DNA from: Aureobasidium sp. EXF-3400
Lineage: Eukaryota; Ascomycota; Dothideomycetes; Dothideales; Saccotheciaceae
Reading direction: 5' to 3'
Assembly (NCBI GenBank): GCA_024195585.1
Contig: SWBL01000038.1
Coordinates: forward strand, 62,001 to 126,000
DNA length: 64,000 nt
In this document: piece by piece, positions 11,512 to 23,730 of the stretch
Layout of the letters: each line of letters starts with the position of its first letter
Numbering within the stretch: the first letter of the stretch is position 1
The notes under the pieces: model-generated
The model's database searches: none
The model's input: only the letters and a program-made list of their open reading frames with translations
What the model was told of the DNA's origin: nothing
Program-made: the position numbers and the translations under genes

Positions 11512-12692
11512 TCAAATAGCCACCTCCTTGGCAGCAGCAGCATCAGCAACAACATCTCCAGATGATTGCTTCTCGTACAAAGGCGTCACACCCACAGCCT
11601 CCAACTCAGGACCCTGACCACCATACTGCCTACTCACATCATTCCCCAGATACTTGTGCAACTCCTCGCCATAACTCATCCACTGCATTTTGGCAATGGT
11701 CTCTTTGGCTATAAACACCTGCATGGCGCCAAACATCCACTGCATAACCAACGGCACGTTTACAAAATATTTTTTGGAGAGCGTTTCTGGGTAATGAGCG
11801 CTGAACAGCTGGATTGCTTTCTGGGAGGCGGCTTTTACTTCGGCGGGTTGGCGCAGGAAGGACACGCGTAGGTAGTCGTGGATTTGGAGGGCTTGGTGTG
11901 GGTCGGACCCTTTGTTGTAGTCGGGGATTGGAGTGGTGGTTGTGGGGAGGGAGAGGGATTCGAGGGTTAATTCCATGAGGGCGACACGCCAGCGGATGAA
12001 TCTGAGGTAGATATGGATCAGCTCGTGTTCTCCTAGCCCTTGGTGAGTGTCTGTGCTTACTCGTCGAGATCTCCAAAAGTTTTTTTCGTATCCTTGACCG
12101 CGCCGTAGATATTAAACGTAGCAATGTCGACATGGTTGGGACTTTCGGGTACATTCTTGAGTTTGGTGATGTAGCCCAAGCCTTGGAATTTGGTCTTGTC
12201 AAAGACTTGTTTCTTGACTTCCAGGGGCTTAAACTCTTTACGCCATTTCAGTGCTCCTAGCAGTTGTTCGCAGGCTTTGTTGACTTGGCCTTGGTTTGCG
12301 CGAAGGAACTTTTGGAGGATGAGTAGTGTGCTGAAGGGTGCGGGTTTGCCTCTGTGGTTGATCTAGTCAGTCCTTTGCTCTGTCTTGTTCGATCGTGGAT
12401 CCTGGGGCCAAACAAACATACTCCTCGGTAGGCGCAGCAAGCTCAACTCCATACATCTCGGCATATCCAGCTTCCTGGATGAGGTCGCCTAGTTTAGCAG
12501 ACATCTTGAGCAACGCATGACCCTCGGGCAGGTCATTCCAGTCCGAGCCGACCTTCTTGACTGCAGCTTCTACTTTGGCATTGAGGTCGGCTGCAGTGAC
12601 TTCTGTTGATGAGTGAGCTTGCTGTCCGTCGCCATGTTCTGTGCAAGAGAAGACGCACTGTTGGCGCTTGGGCTTAGCGAAGAAATGTCCAT
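11512..12692 (-). CDS. sfh5: SFH5-type phosphatidylinositol transfer protein (CRAL-TRIO)
   Basis: Four exons: 12659-12692, 12422-12602, 12061-12351, 11512-12001; introns of 56, 70 and 59 nt with all phases closing, 331 aa. The protein has the Sec14-homologue layout: N-terminal helical region (GKPAPFSTLLILQKFLRA, then ALKWRKEF), followed by the lipid-binding CRAL-TRIO domain (RWRVALMELTLESLSL, QIHDYLRVSFLRQP, HYPETLSKKYFVNVPLVMQW). SFH5 proteins carry phosphatidylinositol between membranes at the ER and plasma membrane and some bind haem. The 34-nt first exon (MDISSLSPSAN) is my inference: no ATG precedes the conserved frame otherwise, and a GTGCGT donor with CTCAC branch and CAACAG acceptor fits well. 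Confidence 0.88.
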
Positions 12693-12852
12693 GGGTTTTG
12701 TTTATTTTGGGTCGTTTGAGTTCTGTAGCTGACGTGATTGATAAGATGTGGCGCTTGTGAAGCGGCTCGGGAGTCGGAGTGCTCGCGTGGTGTGCACGTG
12801 TCGTTGATTACATGCAACATATTCTAAATTATACGATATCTCTCCAACAGTA

Positions 12853-12950
12853 TCCGATATGGTCTAGTGGCTAGGATTTCTCGCTCTCAAACCGTTCTGA
12901 AGAGAACAACTAGGTCCGAGGAGGCCGGGGTTCAATTCCACGTGTCGGAA
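12853..12950 (+). tRNA. tRNA-Glu (anticodon CTC) with 26-nt intron
   Basis: Acceptor stem TCCGATA pairs with TGTCGGA plus discriminator A. Anticodon arm TCTCG / loop CTCTCA.. / CGAGG gives anticodon CTC (glutamate). A 26-nt intron lies after the base 3' to the anticodon, the canonical position; the mature length is 72 nt. The B box reads GGTTCAATTCC. One T-stem pair is broken: CGGGG faces CCACG, where CCCCG would be expected. A T5 pol III terminator follows. It may still be functional, but the mismatch should be checked. Confidence 0.88.
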
Positions 12951-12955
12951 TGATC

Positions 12956-12960
12956 TTTTT
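12956..12960 (+). terminator. RNA polymerase III terminator of tRNA-Glu
   Basis: TTTTT five bases after the discriminator base of the tRNA. Confidence 0.7.
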
Positions 12961-13514
12961 GCACTTGGTCTTCCACTTTCCACACTATCGCTGGACCTAA
13001 GAAAGAGTCTGAGTGATGTTTTTCTTTTCTTGTCATGGATCAAGTATCTGGCAAGATGCCCTGAGCCCCTCAGACTTGATTCTTCCTCCAGACCGCCTTA
13101 AGAGCAAGCGATTCGGACAGCATCTTGCAGATACTGATTGCTTCACCTCCAACAGCGAGATGATCGCCAACAGATAGAGCGATAGAAATGCACAACATGT
13201 TTGCGCCTTTGCGAGGTATCCACGGAAATGTTCAACTGGTCAAGTGTTGTGCTCTGCAATTCTTCACAATGCTCATATGGTATTGTCACGGATATGGTCA
13301 TTGCATTCGAGCCTCGAGCTTAAAAAATTCTGATACTTGCAACAATTACGATGACATGATCTGAATTTGACTTGATCACTACCCCTGATACAGAAATATA
13401 CACATCTTCTTGCCTGAGAACATCGTTGCCCACTGGGATATACCGTGTCTGCGAAAGAAGGGCACCAGATATCAACCTCATCATGCTGGTCACGAGTGCA
13501 ACCCTGCCCTCCTT
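12961..13514. other. Gene-free spacer
   Basis: Between the tRNA terminator and the stop of the small repeat protein. Around 13160-13300 there is faint similarity to the MITE family (AGAAATGCACA and GGTATCCAC in the same order), too weak to annotate as a copy. Confidence 0.3.
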
Positions 13515-13844
13515 CTAAACCCAGTCAGAATTCTGCTGAGCATCATCGGGTGTCGAGGTGTCTTGTGTCGTCTCAGCCTTCCATGTTCTTTTCGATGCGT
13601 CACGTTCCCTCTTTTGTCGCATGCTCTTTAGGGCTCGTTCCTTGATCTCTTGCAGAGAGAGCTGACGAGGACCCTCTTGGACAGGTGGTTGATTGTTGAC
13701 ATTACGATCCCTCTGTCGCATGGCCTCTAGAGCCCGTTCCTTGATCTCTTGTAACAAGACTGGATCCCCAAATCCACGAGAAAATCGCTTAGGAGGTTCC
13801 CTGCGGGGCGATTGGCTTTGGCCATCCCGTTTGCGTGGTGGCAT
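13515..13844 (-). CDS. Small basic protein with duplicated EIKERAL motif
   Basis: Single exon, 109 aa, very charged. Two near-identical segments, LLQEIKERALEAMRQR (about 30-45) and SLQEIKERALKSMRQK (about 63-78), are separated by a Gln/Pro-rich linker. Each is predicted helical and amphipathic. The N-terminus MPPRKRDGQSQSPRR resembles a nuclear localisation or RNA-binding tail. No signal peptide or membrane segment. I do not recognise the family. The internal duplication argues that this is a real gene rather than a chance frame; function unknown. Confidence 0.6.
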   Translation of the reverse strand: MPPRKRDGQSQSPRREPPKRFSRGFGDPVLLQEIKERALEAMRQRDRNVNNQPPVQEGPRQLSLQEIKERALKSMRQKRERDASKRTWKAETTQDTSTPDDAQQNSDWV

Positions 13845-14162
13845 GCTGTGATCTTGTGAAGAAGCACCAGCAAGTGAATGCCAGTGCGAGATAGAGCCAT
13901 ACCATCAAACCAAATCAAGAGGTCCTTGTTATAAATCAAGAGCAGAGTGAACAGAATTATACACGAACTTGGTTAGAAAGAGTATAGCGTTCCACCGGAA
14001 AAGGCATCGCACCAAAGAACATGAGAGCTCCCTCGCTATGCTAGCGTCTTCAGTCTGCTCCTCTACCTACCTACCCACCCTAGTCTATTGCTACCCCTCA
14101 AAAACCCAGAGTTTCCACTCTCCCACTCATGTGTTGATTTAAAAGGACGGAAACCAACAAAA
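13845..14162. other. Short spacer
   Basis: Upstream of the small repeat protein and downstream of the AAA ATPase gene, both on the minus strand. I see nothing in it. Confidence 0.3.
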
Positions 14163-16757
14163 TCAGCTGAAAATACTGCTACGAGCATCTTCAGTAACCT
14201 TGTTTGCGTTATGCAGATGCTGAGTAGCATCAAGAACGGTCTTAATATGCTTGTGAGCAAGAGGCTCGGCTTTGCGGTTCGCCAACAACTGAGCAGTCTT
14301 GAGCATATTCTTGATTTGACGACCGTTGATCTTGAGCAGCGAGAGCTGGTGAATTTCGTGTTTGGTGATGGCATGAGGTTGAGTCAAGGCCTCGTGCTTA
14401 GCCTTTGTGGCCTCATCGTTCTGTTCTTCAATAGCCTCGGATGCTGATCTGATCGATGAGGTAGGATTCTTGGGCTGTGTGAGACGGGCAGCGGCTTGGG
14501 CATCGTTGTGGCGACTGAGGAAGTTCTCCCAGATCTTGCGACGGCTGTCCGGTGACAATTCGGGATAGTCGATGCTGATGTGGATGCGTGATTGAAAGGC
14601 TGGATCAAAGGTCGAGACGCGGTTGGTGGTCAAGAACATGATGCCCTCATGGTATTCAAGCACGCGCAGGAAGATGCTAACAAGCTTGTTGCGCTCGACT
14701 TCATGACGACTGCGCTCCTCCAAGAAGATATCGGCCTCGTCCAAGAGCAAGATGGCATTCCAGCGTGTGCACATACCAAGGACGGAGAGCAGACGCGCCT
14801 CGATGTGCTTGGAGTCCATACCCAAATCTCCGGCAGACATCACAAAGAGCGGAACCTGCATATGCTCGGCCACACTTTCAGCAGTAAGAGTCTTGCCAAC
14901 ACCAGGAGGGCCGCATAGTAGCAGTATGATACCACGACCCTTCCCTTGAATAACGTCGTCGTAAGCCATTCGGGTTGCTTGTTGGGTGCAGGTAAAGCCA
15001 AGAATGAGTTCCTTTGTGTCTTCAGGCAAGACTAGCGAGTCGAAGGCTTCCTTGTTGAAGGAGACATCTTGCACAGATCCAACAAAGAGGTTGAGCCACA
15101 TCTTCTCCTTCAAGGCGTAACCTCGAATCAGATGAGTACACAATATCTTTTGCTCGTCGGTCAGTGGTGCAAGCTTCTTGAGATCATCTCCCTCTTCAAA
15201 GTGACCATCGAGAGGCATGCCCCCACCAACGCCTTCCTCGAGTGACTCTCCATATGTCGGGAGGAACAAGGCACGGGAGTTGTGAGTTGTCCTGTCTGTG
15301 CCTTTACTGCCCAGGGCTGAGGTGTAAACGGCTTGGTTAGGCATGTAGCGATTCCAGCCGACGGTGTCGACAATGATTCTGCCTTTGACGCTATGGCGCT
15401 CCTTCTGGCCGTACATGTCAAGTTTGTGACCGATTCCATCGTAAGCACGGTAATGTGTGCCAACAAGCGACTCAACAACAGAGCCTCTGTTGATGAGCGT
15501 CTTGAGCAGAGTGGCCTCGTCAGTATGGTACTCGACAGGATATGCAGCAAGCGAGGCAATAGGACAAGTGCCCTGAAACTCGGGAATGCTAATCCTGGCT
15601 ACTGTCCAGCCGAATTTAGTGCCGTCGAAATCAATGAAGCGAATCTTGAGCCAAAAGACCGGCTTTTCATCCTTGTCGAAGCCATATTTGCCCGATAGCA
15701 TGTTGAAGACACGGTCTTGACCTTCTTCGCGGGCGTAAACGAGAGTGCCTGGCTCAAAGATTGTCCAGAGAGCCTCGTATGTCATGACTCCTTGTGCTTT
15801 CATGTCGCGTGAAGACTCGATCAAGACCTGGAATTCGTCGTACAAGAGATTGCGCAGAATTTGGGTGTGCTTCAAGCTCAATTCCGTTTCGCTGGCCTGC
15901 ACCGCAGAAGTAGTGTCATCTCCGGACTTCTCGCTGTTGGTCTTTGCAGATGCCGTAGAGGCTTGATTCAGCTCCTCCTTGGTGGTTGTTGCATCGACTT
16001 CGATAGGAGTCTTGCCATTGACTAACACATGGTCAGACTTTTGGTCTTGTTCTAGGGCCCCGTTGATGGTAGAGGGCTTGCTGGGATTGCTAGTCGACGG
16101 GTCCAGGTGCTCAGTGTCCTTTTCATGCTTAAGCGATTCTTGGAGCTTCTCAATTGCCGAGTCAAGCTCAGGAAAGCGATGGATCAGGCACTCAAACTTT
16201 CCACTAAATTCGAGTCTTTGAAGGCCCACGGTGACGTTCGGGTAGTCTGCCAGGACATCCTGAAGTACTTTCTTGAGAAGTGGTGACTGAATCACAACTG
16301 AGTGCAATGCCAGCGTACGACGAGGATCGCCGTAGACCTTGATGTATCTGGCGATGAATGCCCATTTCTGGGTCTCGGCGTTCTCGGCGGGCGGTACAAG
16401 ATCCTCTGGTATCGTCTCCTGCCACTGGAATCGACCTCTGCGATCTTCCTTGCCAGCATAGAGATTCTTGATACCAACAGACATGCCTACTAGCTTCGGG
16501 TCGAGCTTTTCTTCCTTTGGTTTGGCTGACTTCGTGGCGTCCTGGTCTGATGATTCCAAAGGCATCGGGACGCGGTATGGGAGAGAATCGAGTTCTGAGC
16601 GTTCAGAGTTGTAGGCGTCCTCATCTTCTTCACTGTCTACATGTGGTGGCAACGCGCCACGTTCTGCGGCTGCCATTCTTGCGTAGAGAGCTGATTTCGC
16701 CTTGCTAATGGCAATTATGTCGGCCAGTTTGCGATCGGGCTCTCCAAGCGGGTCCAT
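14163..16757 (-). CDS. DUF7025 / AAA+ family ATPase
   Basis: Single exon, 864 aa. The N-terminal half is polar and acidic. A DUF7025-like region follows at about 345-450 (GTLVYAREEGQDRVFN, GWTVARISIPEFQGT). The AAA core is complete: Walker A GPPGVGKT at 616-623, Walker B LLLDEAD at about 669-675, sensor 1 LTTNR with Asn 712, and arginine finger in FQSRIH near 724; a helical lid follows, including INGRQIKNMLKTAQ. All catalytic residues are present, so an active ATPase is expected. This DUF7025-AAA architecture is common in filamentous fungi and mostly uncharacterised; the AAA core resembles Bcs1/26S-type ATPases. No targeting signal is visible. Confidence 0.9.
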   Translation of the reverse strand: MDPLGEPDRKLADIIAISKAKSALYARMAAAERGALPPHVDSEEDEDAYNSERSELDSLPYRVPMPLESSDQDATKSAKPKEEKLDPKLVGMSVGIKNLYAGKEDRRGRFQWQETIPEDLVPPAENAETQKWAFIARYIKVYGDPRRTLALHSVVIQSPLLKKVLQDVLADYPNVTVGLQRLEFSGKFECLIHRFPELDSAIEKLQESLKHEKDTEHLDPSTSNPSKPSTINGALEQDQKSDHVLVNGKTPIEVDATTTKEELNQASTASAKTNSEKSGDDTTSAVQASETELSLKHTQILRNLLYDEFQVLIESSRDMKAQGVMTYEALWTIFEPGTLVYAREEGQDRVFNMLSGKYGFDKDEKPVFWLKIRFIDFDGTKFGWTVARISIPEFQGTCPIASLAAYPVEYHTDEATLLKTLINRGSVVESLVGTHYRAYDGIGHKLDMYGQKERHSVKGRIIVDTVGWNRYMPNQAVYTSALGSKGTDRTTHNSRALFLPTYGESLEEGVGGGMPLDGHFEEGDDLKKLAPLTDEQKILCTHLIRGYALKEKMWLNLFVGSVQDVSFNKEAFDSLVLPEDTKELILGFTCTQQATRMAYDDVIQGKGRGIILLLCGPPGVGKTLTAESVAEHMQVPLFVMSAGDLGMDSKHIEARLLSVLGMCTRWNAILLLDEADIFLEERSRHEVERNKLVSIFLRVLEYHEGIMFLTTNRVSTFDPAFQSRIHISIDYPELSPDSRRKIWENFLSRHNDAQAAARLTQPKNPTSSIRSASEAIEEQNDEATKAKHEALTQPHAITKHEIHQLSLLKINGRQIKNMLKTAQLLANRKAEPLAHKHIKTVLDATQHLHNANKVTEDARSSIFS

Positions 16758-17795
16758 GTTGACCAGAAAGCGTGGGTAAGAAGGGTCGAGACGAAGACTT
16801 GCGTCTTCCGAGAGACAAGAGAATTATGCTGGGTGGTAGAAGCGATGCTGTGGGATGGTGAGTTAATCGGATGGTTGATACAAAACGATGAGGTCGAGTG
16901 AATTATGACTGTCAGAACGCAGGCACTTGTAAAGAACAACAACTCAGATCCTGATAGAGTGCGAGTGAGAGTGATTGTGAACTTTGAATGATAACAGACG
17001 CTTAGAGATATTAGCCCCGCATATATTTGATGGCACAGCTGTGTGAAGTTGTCGAGTTGGGTGTGAAAGTGGTTCACCGGAATTTTGACGATGATGAGTG
17101 AAGATGTGAAAAGTGAAGGTGTAGAAAGTGAAGGTGCAAGAAGGAAGGAACATCTCACATGCACCTGACTTAGCTTGACATGCGGCTTCATGCAGGCGAC
17201 AGCGCATGAGCGCTTGCTCTTGCCGCAAAGCTGACCTCTCACATGCAGCTTTGGGCGCCTATTGACTCACTTACGGAGCTGCTGTCTCCAGTGAACCAAT
17301 GCCATCCCCTCGTATGCTAGACACATAGTACATAGCTGAAGAAATGCACAGTACTGTTGCAAAGAATGTGGTTACCACAGAGAGGCCTCCATTGAACGCC
17401 ATCTCCGAGGCCAGGCGCATATTTAAAACGCGACTGTGCATTTTGATAGCTTATAATACTCTTGTAACTCGGGATGGGAAAGCCAATCGCGAGACTGTGA
17501 CAGTTATAAGCACGCGGGTATGCGTGAATTTACACTGATTGTTTGCTGACAGTGGTAATGCAATGCACAGCTGCGAGTTTAATTTTCCTATTGATCGCTC
17601 TGCTGCCTGCGACAAAGCCCTGCCTTCTTCAATGTAGCGAAACCCGGTTTTGCAGAAGATTGCAGATCAATATTGCAGCCTGGACGTTCCAAGAACACCA
17701 AAAGCGCAGGCATCAACCAGGATAGTGTGACCAAGATAGTCCCAACAGCTCGTGTCAAATGAAGCGACAGCCACTAGACCAACCGAGTGTCTGCA
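16758..17795. other. Spacer containing MITE copy B
   Basis: Upstream of the AAA ATPase. Apart from the MITE at about 17305-17518, no coding or RNA signal was found. Confidence 0.4.
17305..17518. mobile_element. Foldback MITE, copy B
   Basis: Aligns along its length with copy A at 11174-11391: shared blocks include AGAATGTGGTTNCCACAG, GGCCAG, GACTGTGCAT...GATAGCT and TTGTANCTCGGG. The inner inverted repeat is clear (AGCTGAAGAAATGCACAGT versus ACTGTGCATTTTGATAGCT), with a palindromic TGTGGTTACCACA between. The outer termini are eroded (left CCCCTCGTATGCTAG, right TATAAGCACGCGGG), so the exact borders are approximate. Confidence 0.65.
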
Positions 17796-18785
17796 TCACC
17801 CAAACTGACTCAATTCTATCTCTTCACTGGCCAGACACTCAAGATCAGCCAGGCTGATGCCGTGGGTTGCAGGTGACACATTTGTTTGTGCAGAGGTGTC
17901 GGGATTCTTCATAGGTAAAAGACGTTTGGTGGCTAGCTTGGGAGGCGGCATTAACTTGCGGTCATTGTCGTGCTCTGTCTCTCCTTTTTGATTCTGCCCA
18001 TCCGACCAGGATCTCATGTCTTCGTTCTTGATGGTTTGTGGCGCAGTAACGTTTTTCTGAGAGGGCAAATTATCGACCGACCAGTCCAACTCTTCGAGAT
18101 CATCGGCAGAGAGATCAAAGTCGACAGACGTGAAAGATGGTATACGGTCGAATGAAGGCGTCGTGGGTGGAGTGGGCTTCTGAGGTGTGGAAAGGTCGCG
18201 TGCTAACTGGGAGCTACCTTCGAGGAGGTCTCTCCAGCTGCCGAATTCATCGGTCGATGAAGGGGATACGAGTTGGTGGTTCACGTCGCCATGGGTCTTA
18301 CTAGGCGTTTGCTGAGATGGTGCCTGAGGGGGTGGTGCTTTGAGTGTTGTGATGGGTGACTCTCCAGCCAAGTCAAGCAGGGTATCGTCGTCTACACCGT
18401 CGTCCTCCCAAGGCTCTGTCGGTGGATCTTCTTGCGAGACCGGCAAGGGCGCAGAAGCGACAGCAGGAACAGCGGCCTTAGGCTTCAAGAAGGCGCCCAA
18501 GTGGAATTGACTCCTCTGGTAGCCGAACTTGTCATTGACACGTTGAGTGCCCAGGAGGCAGGCCTTTGTTGCCTTTGTGTCTTGGAGAACTTTCTTCTTC
18601 AGCACTTCCTTCCGTCGTGTCTCGGCTTCTTTGATGCGCTCAGCGCGTTGCAACAGGACGGCGCCACGCTCGAGTTGACGCTTCTCTGTGTCGGTGACAA
18701 AGGTCGATCCACGCGCCTTGAAAGCTGCTTTTGCCTGCTTCAGCGTCTGCTTCCCGTCATGCGCCTCCTTCTTCTTCCGACCCAT
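17796..18785 (-). CDS. Conserved-looking nuclear protein of unknown function
   Basis: Single exon, 329 aa from MGRKKKEAHDGKQ. The N-terminal 80 residues are strongly basic and helical (KQAKAAFKARGS, then EKRQLERGAVLLQRAERIKEAE, then KKKVLQD), followed by FGYQRSQFHLGAFLKPK at about 88-104. The rest is acidic and Ser/Pro-rich (PWEDDGVDDDTLLDL; FDLSADDLEELDWSVDNL), and ends in ISLADLECLASEEIELSQFG. QFHLGAFL resembles a degenerate PCNA-interacting (PIP) box. The basic start plus acidic short motifs suggests a nuclear adaptor. I do not recognise the family. Confidence 0.65.
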   Translation of the reverse strand: MGRKKKEAHDGKQTLKQAKAAFKARGSTFVTDTEKRQLERGAVLLQRAERIKEAETRRKEVLKKKVLQDTKATKACLLGTQRVNDKFGYQRSQFHLGAFLKPKAAVPAVASAPLPVSQEDPPTEPWEDDGVDDDTLLDLAGESPITTLKAPPPQAPSQQTPSKTHGDVNHQLVSPSSTDEFGSWRDLLEGSSQLARDLSTPQKPTPPTTPSFDRIPSFTSVDFDLSADDLEELDWSVDNLPSQKNVTAPQTIKNEDMRSWSDGQNQKGETEHDNDRKLMPPPKLATKRLLPMKNPDTSAQTNVSPATHGISLADLECLASEEIELSQFG

Positions 18786-20563
18786 CACAGGTCATGGTCT
18801 GATACTGTTGAAATGCTAGGCACAATCTGTTGGCAGGACATGCATAATTTGTTGGCAATGGCTGCCTCATGTCGGCTTTTCGGTCCAAGATCGCGTGCAT
18901 GCAGCGAGCCAATCACGTGTGCCCAGCTTTTCGCCCGCCCAAGTTTTCTCTGTTCGAGAATGCCTCTGATGCCATCGGGTTGCTTCCATCGCTCCGCATG
19001 CAAGCCACACCGATGTCGCATACTTGTGATCGCCTGTACAGTATACTACTGCCTTCCTGTACCATGACTCTCGCATTGTAGCTGCTGAAAGCCACGATAC
19101 TTTCCATACCAGAGGAATGGCCATGGAAACTCTCTGCGTTGAAGTTCTCTCCTTGGACGCTGCCCCCTCCTAGAAAGTATCATGTATTTCCATTGCTCGG
19201 CATCCCATGTCACCATGGGATGGGGGAGAAAAGCAACATACTCTTTGTTATGTGACCCGTGTAAAGATCGCCCAAACACACCGTTGTCATGCTCCCCTTG
19301 TGACCTATACCGAGGCCGATCCTTTGCTTGGAAGCGGAGCAGTATCCTAACTCGGTATTCGAGCAGTTGAAGCTCTCACCTTGACGATACTACACACCAT
19401 CATTTTTCGTCCTCCGGAGATACTCGCTATATCACGTTCGCCATTCACGTCAGTGGTAAGAGTACATTTCTCTCGTACTGCCGAGTACTCCTTCGGCAAT
19501 GCAGTCATCAAAGGTCGCCGTTCGTCTTACTAACTCAATGTTCTTTTCTCCTACAGGATCCCCTGGCGGGACTTGGTATGCTTGGACGTAGCACTGCAGT
19601 CTTAGCATCCGAACTACGTGGGTACATATGACTGGTAAACACGAGAATTGTCATCTTGGGGTGTTGGTCGCCGAGTCGCCGTTGGCGGCCCTCTTTTTCT
19701 TCTCGTCGCGCCGAAACACCATCCTCGAGCTCATGCGTCGCCTCTGATTCATGATTTAGGCCTCCTCGTCAAGGTCACACGGCACGTGAAGCTCGTTACA
19801 ACAAGCAACCGAGGCGGTGCGAAGGCTGGCCCACTATGGCTAAAGTCTAAGCGCGTTTGAATCGTGGAGAAAGCTGTGGAGAAAAGCTTGATCTGTGACG
19901 TATCGCAAACGCTATTTGCTCATAACCAAGTCAGAAGCACAGTTTTCTGCGACAATCCCTTTCCTTATGGGACTTGGGCATCCTGTCTTCGATGCGGTCA
20001 GATTCGTGCCGAGAGGCCTTGTGACACTGGCGCCGTGCCTCCGGCCCGCACGCCTTCTCGTGCTTTGTTCAAGCCACTTCCGCATGAGCTTCTTGAGCTC
20101 TTCTTAGGGTTTCCAACCTGACCATTCACGATGCGTGCCTTGTACTCCACATCATCATCCCTGCTCAAGCTGTGGACCCTGGGGTTGCGGGGTGGACCAA
20201 TCGCTGTTGATATACAACTTTTTGGTCTTGCTAAACATCAGGCTGCTGAGAAAAAAAGTGTACAGTGGAGTTGATCACTCTCGTCATCTTGACTGTTGGC
20301 CGAACATTGACCGCCCACTTTGCTGCAACACTGGTCTCGTGGCCTAAATGTAACACTTATGGAGTCATGGCTTCTTGGTGATCTTCGCTGAGCTGATTTA
20401 CGTTAATTGTAAACGGTCAGAGCAGTAGCAAAGTAAGACATACAAAAGGTGAGCAATTGCCCATCATTGAACTCGTATTTCCCTTTTGCAAATCAAGAAC
20501 ATCTATATCTTCTTCCCGATTACCTGGAAGATCACCTCTTCTACCCCATACACATCCTACAAC
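18786..20563. other. Long gene-free divergent spacer
   Basis: About 1.8 kb between the minus-strand nuclear protein and the plus-strand GH5 gene. Several short open frames (60-90 codons) occur on both strands, but none has a signal peptide, domain or credible splice structure. Confidence 0.4.
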
Positions 20564-22218
<1,655 letters not shown>

Positions 22219-23730
22219 AGCCCGAACACGTCGAGTCCGATACGAAGTCATGACTCTCGTTTGACAAACACACGAACACACCTATGCTATGTGCATATGA
22301 TGAATCTGCCAGGCGAAACAGGAACCACCTGTTCTCAAACCTGGCTACACTCCTTACGAGCTTACGATGAAACGCTGCCATTTTTTACGGCCATGTACGT
22401 ATACAATCGCTAGAAGCAACGAAACGTCATGTATATATCACGATCTCATGCGAATGTATCGCATGTTCTTCTTGCTAGCACCTACCTTGACTCTGCCTGG
22501 AGCTGGGTCTAAGTAGAGCGCGAATGAAAATTATTATGGTCAACCCTCATAGTCTACTAAAGTCTGTAACTTCCACCGTACTCCGCCTGCGGCGACGAGC
22601 ACAAGATGTACTATAATAAGGCACGACTGTTCTTGGAGTTAGAGGCATGTCCATCGAGAGCCGATAAGCTGTCGCTTCTCCGTAGACATCGTCCTAGTTC
22701 CTTATAGTATTGTGCATTTTCATAGCTGCACGCGCTACAACCTTTAGTACACGGAGAGGAATGATATTTCGATCAGCGAGCGGTTTTGAAAATTCCCCAT
22801 GTTCCCACACAAAGACGTTGGAAGGATTGAAGGAGGACTTCCCATGTAATTATACATGTCTTCTTGATCTACCAATTTTAGTATACAGTGCAATCTCCGT
22901 GATGTTTGTGTTGCTGCAGATGTGGTTTGAGAGAGCAATCTCGTGTGCATGGCGCAGAACTGTCAGTGTTTCAGTGTGTTGTGTCATTTGCATCGCGGGC
23001 TGCAAAGTTGGTCATATATCTGCTCGCTTGCAAGTGTGCGAATCCTTCGCGTGCAGCAATCCAGGCTCTTGTCCTCAACAAGAAGGCGCGTAAAGTGCAA
23101 AAGAGTGAGACAGAGAGTGCTTGTCAAAAATGGAGGCGGCAGCGAGTCGAGGGTTCTCGGCTTCGACGGCTGGAGATTGCGCCGAGCCCTGACTTTGCCA
23201 AAAGGGAGCGACCGAGGGGCACGCCTTCCCCTTTGCTGTCTAGCACTCATCGACAACCTCATCTCGGGCGCATATCAACACCCGCCGATTGGACCTGAAC
23301 CACGGAATCGACGTTATTCGAGGTTAGAAAGAGGGTCTGCTATGGTCGCAACGATACCTGAGCAGCTGGGGATGCGACGTTCGGCTTGATTGTCACGCTG
23401 GGCATTAAACTCTAGGCTTCCTTCGTGGCGTTTATACCTGTCGCTGCCTTCGTCTAAGTCAGTAGTGTTGCAACATCATCAAAGGTTTGAATCCCGTTGT
23501 CACTCTTTTCATCCGTTTCTACAACTTCCCATCGTTGCGACATCAACTCCTCCCACGCTCGTTTCATCCAACTGGGCTATCACCGCCTATCAGTCAATCG
23601 TTTCACCAAAAACCAGTCGTTCCTTTTCAGTAGACCTGTCGCTCTCTGTCCCTCTTCTTGTTTTATAAACCCCAAGGCCACCAAGCATCACATCCAAACC
23701 TCAGGAAGAGACGAATTTGAATTCACGATA
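22219..23730. other. Spacer with MITE copy C and promoter of KNH gene
   Basis: Apart from the MITE at 22543-22760 I see no supported gene. Pyrimidine-rich stretches before 23731 look like a fungal promoter and 5' leader. Confidence 0.4.
22543..22760 (+). mobile_element. Foldback MITE, copy C
   Basis: Aligns in reverse orientation with copy D at 41359-41577 over about 218 bp: shared blocks include AAAGTCTGTAACTT, AAGGCAC and TAGAGGCATGTCCAT, then the GCATTT..ATAGCT arm and TACACGG.GAGG. The two ends are inverted repeats (TACTAAAGTCTGTAAC at the left against GCTACAACCTTTAGTA at the right). Confidence 0.7.

Noticed and set aside
13150..13330. Possible sixth, very diverged MITE copy
   Set aside because: Short ordered matches (AGAAATGCACA, GGTATCCAC) but no recognisable termini.
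18786..20563. Small open frames at 19648-20347 as possible genes
   Set aside because: 60-85 codons each, no start context, no motif, and no consistent splice pattern joining them.
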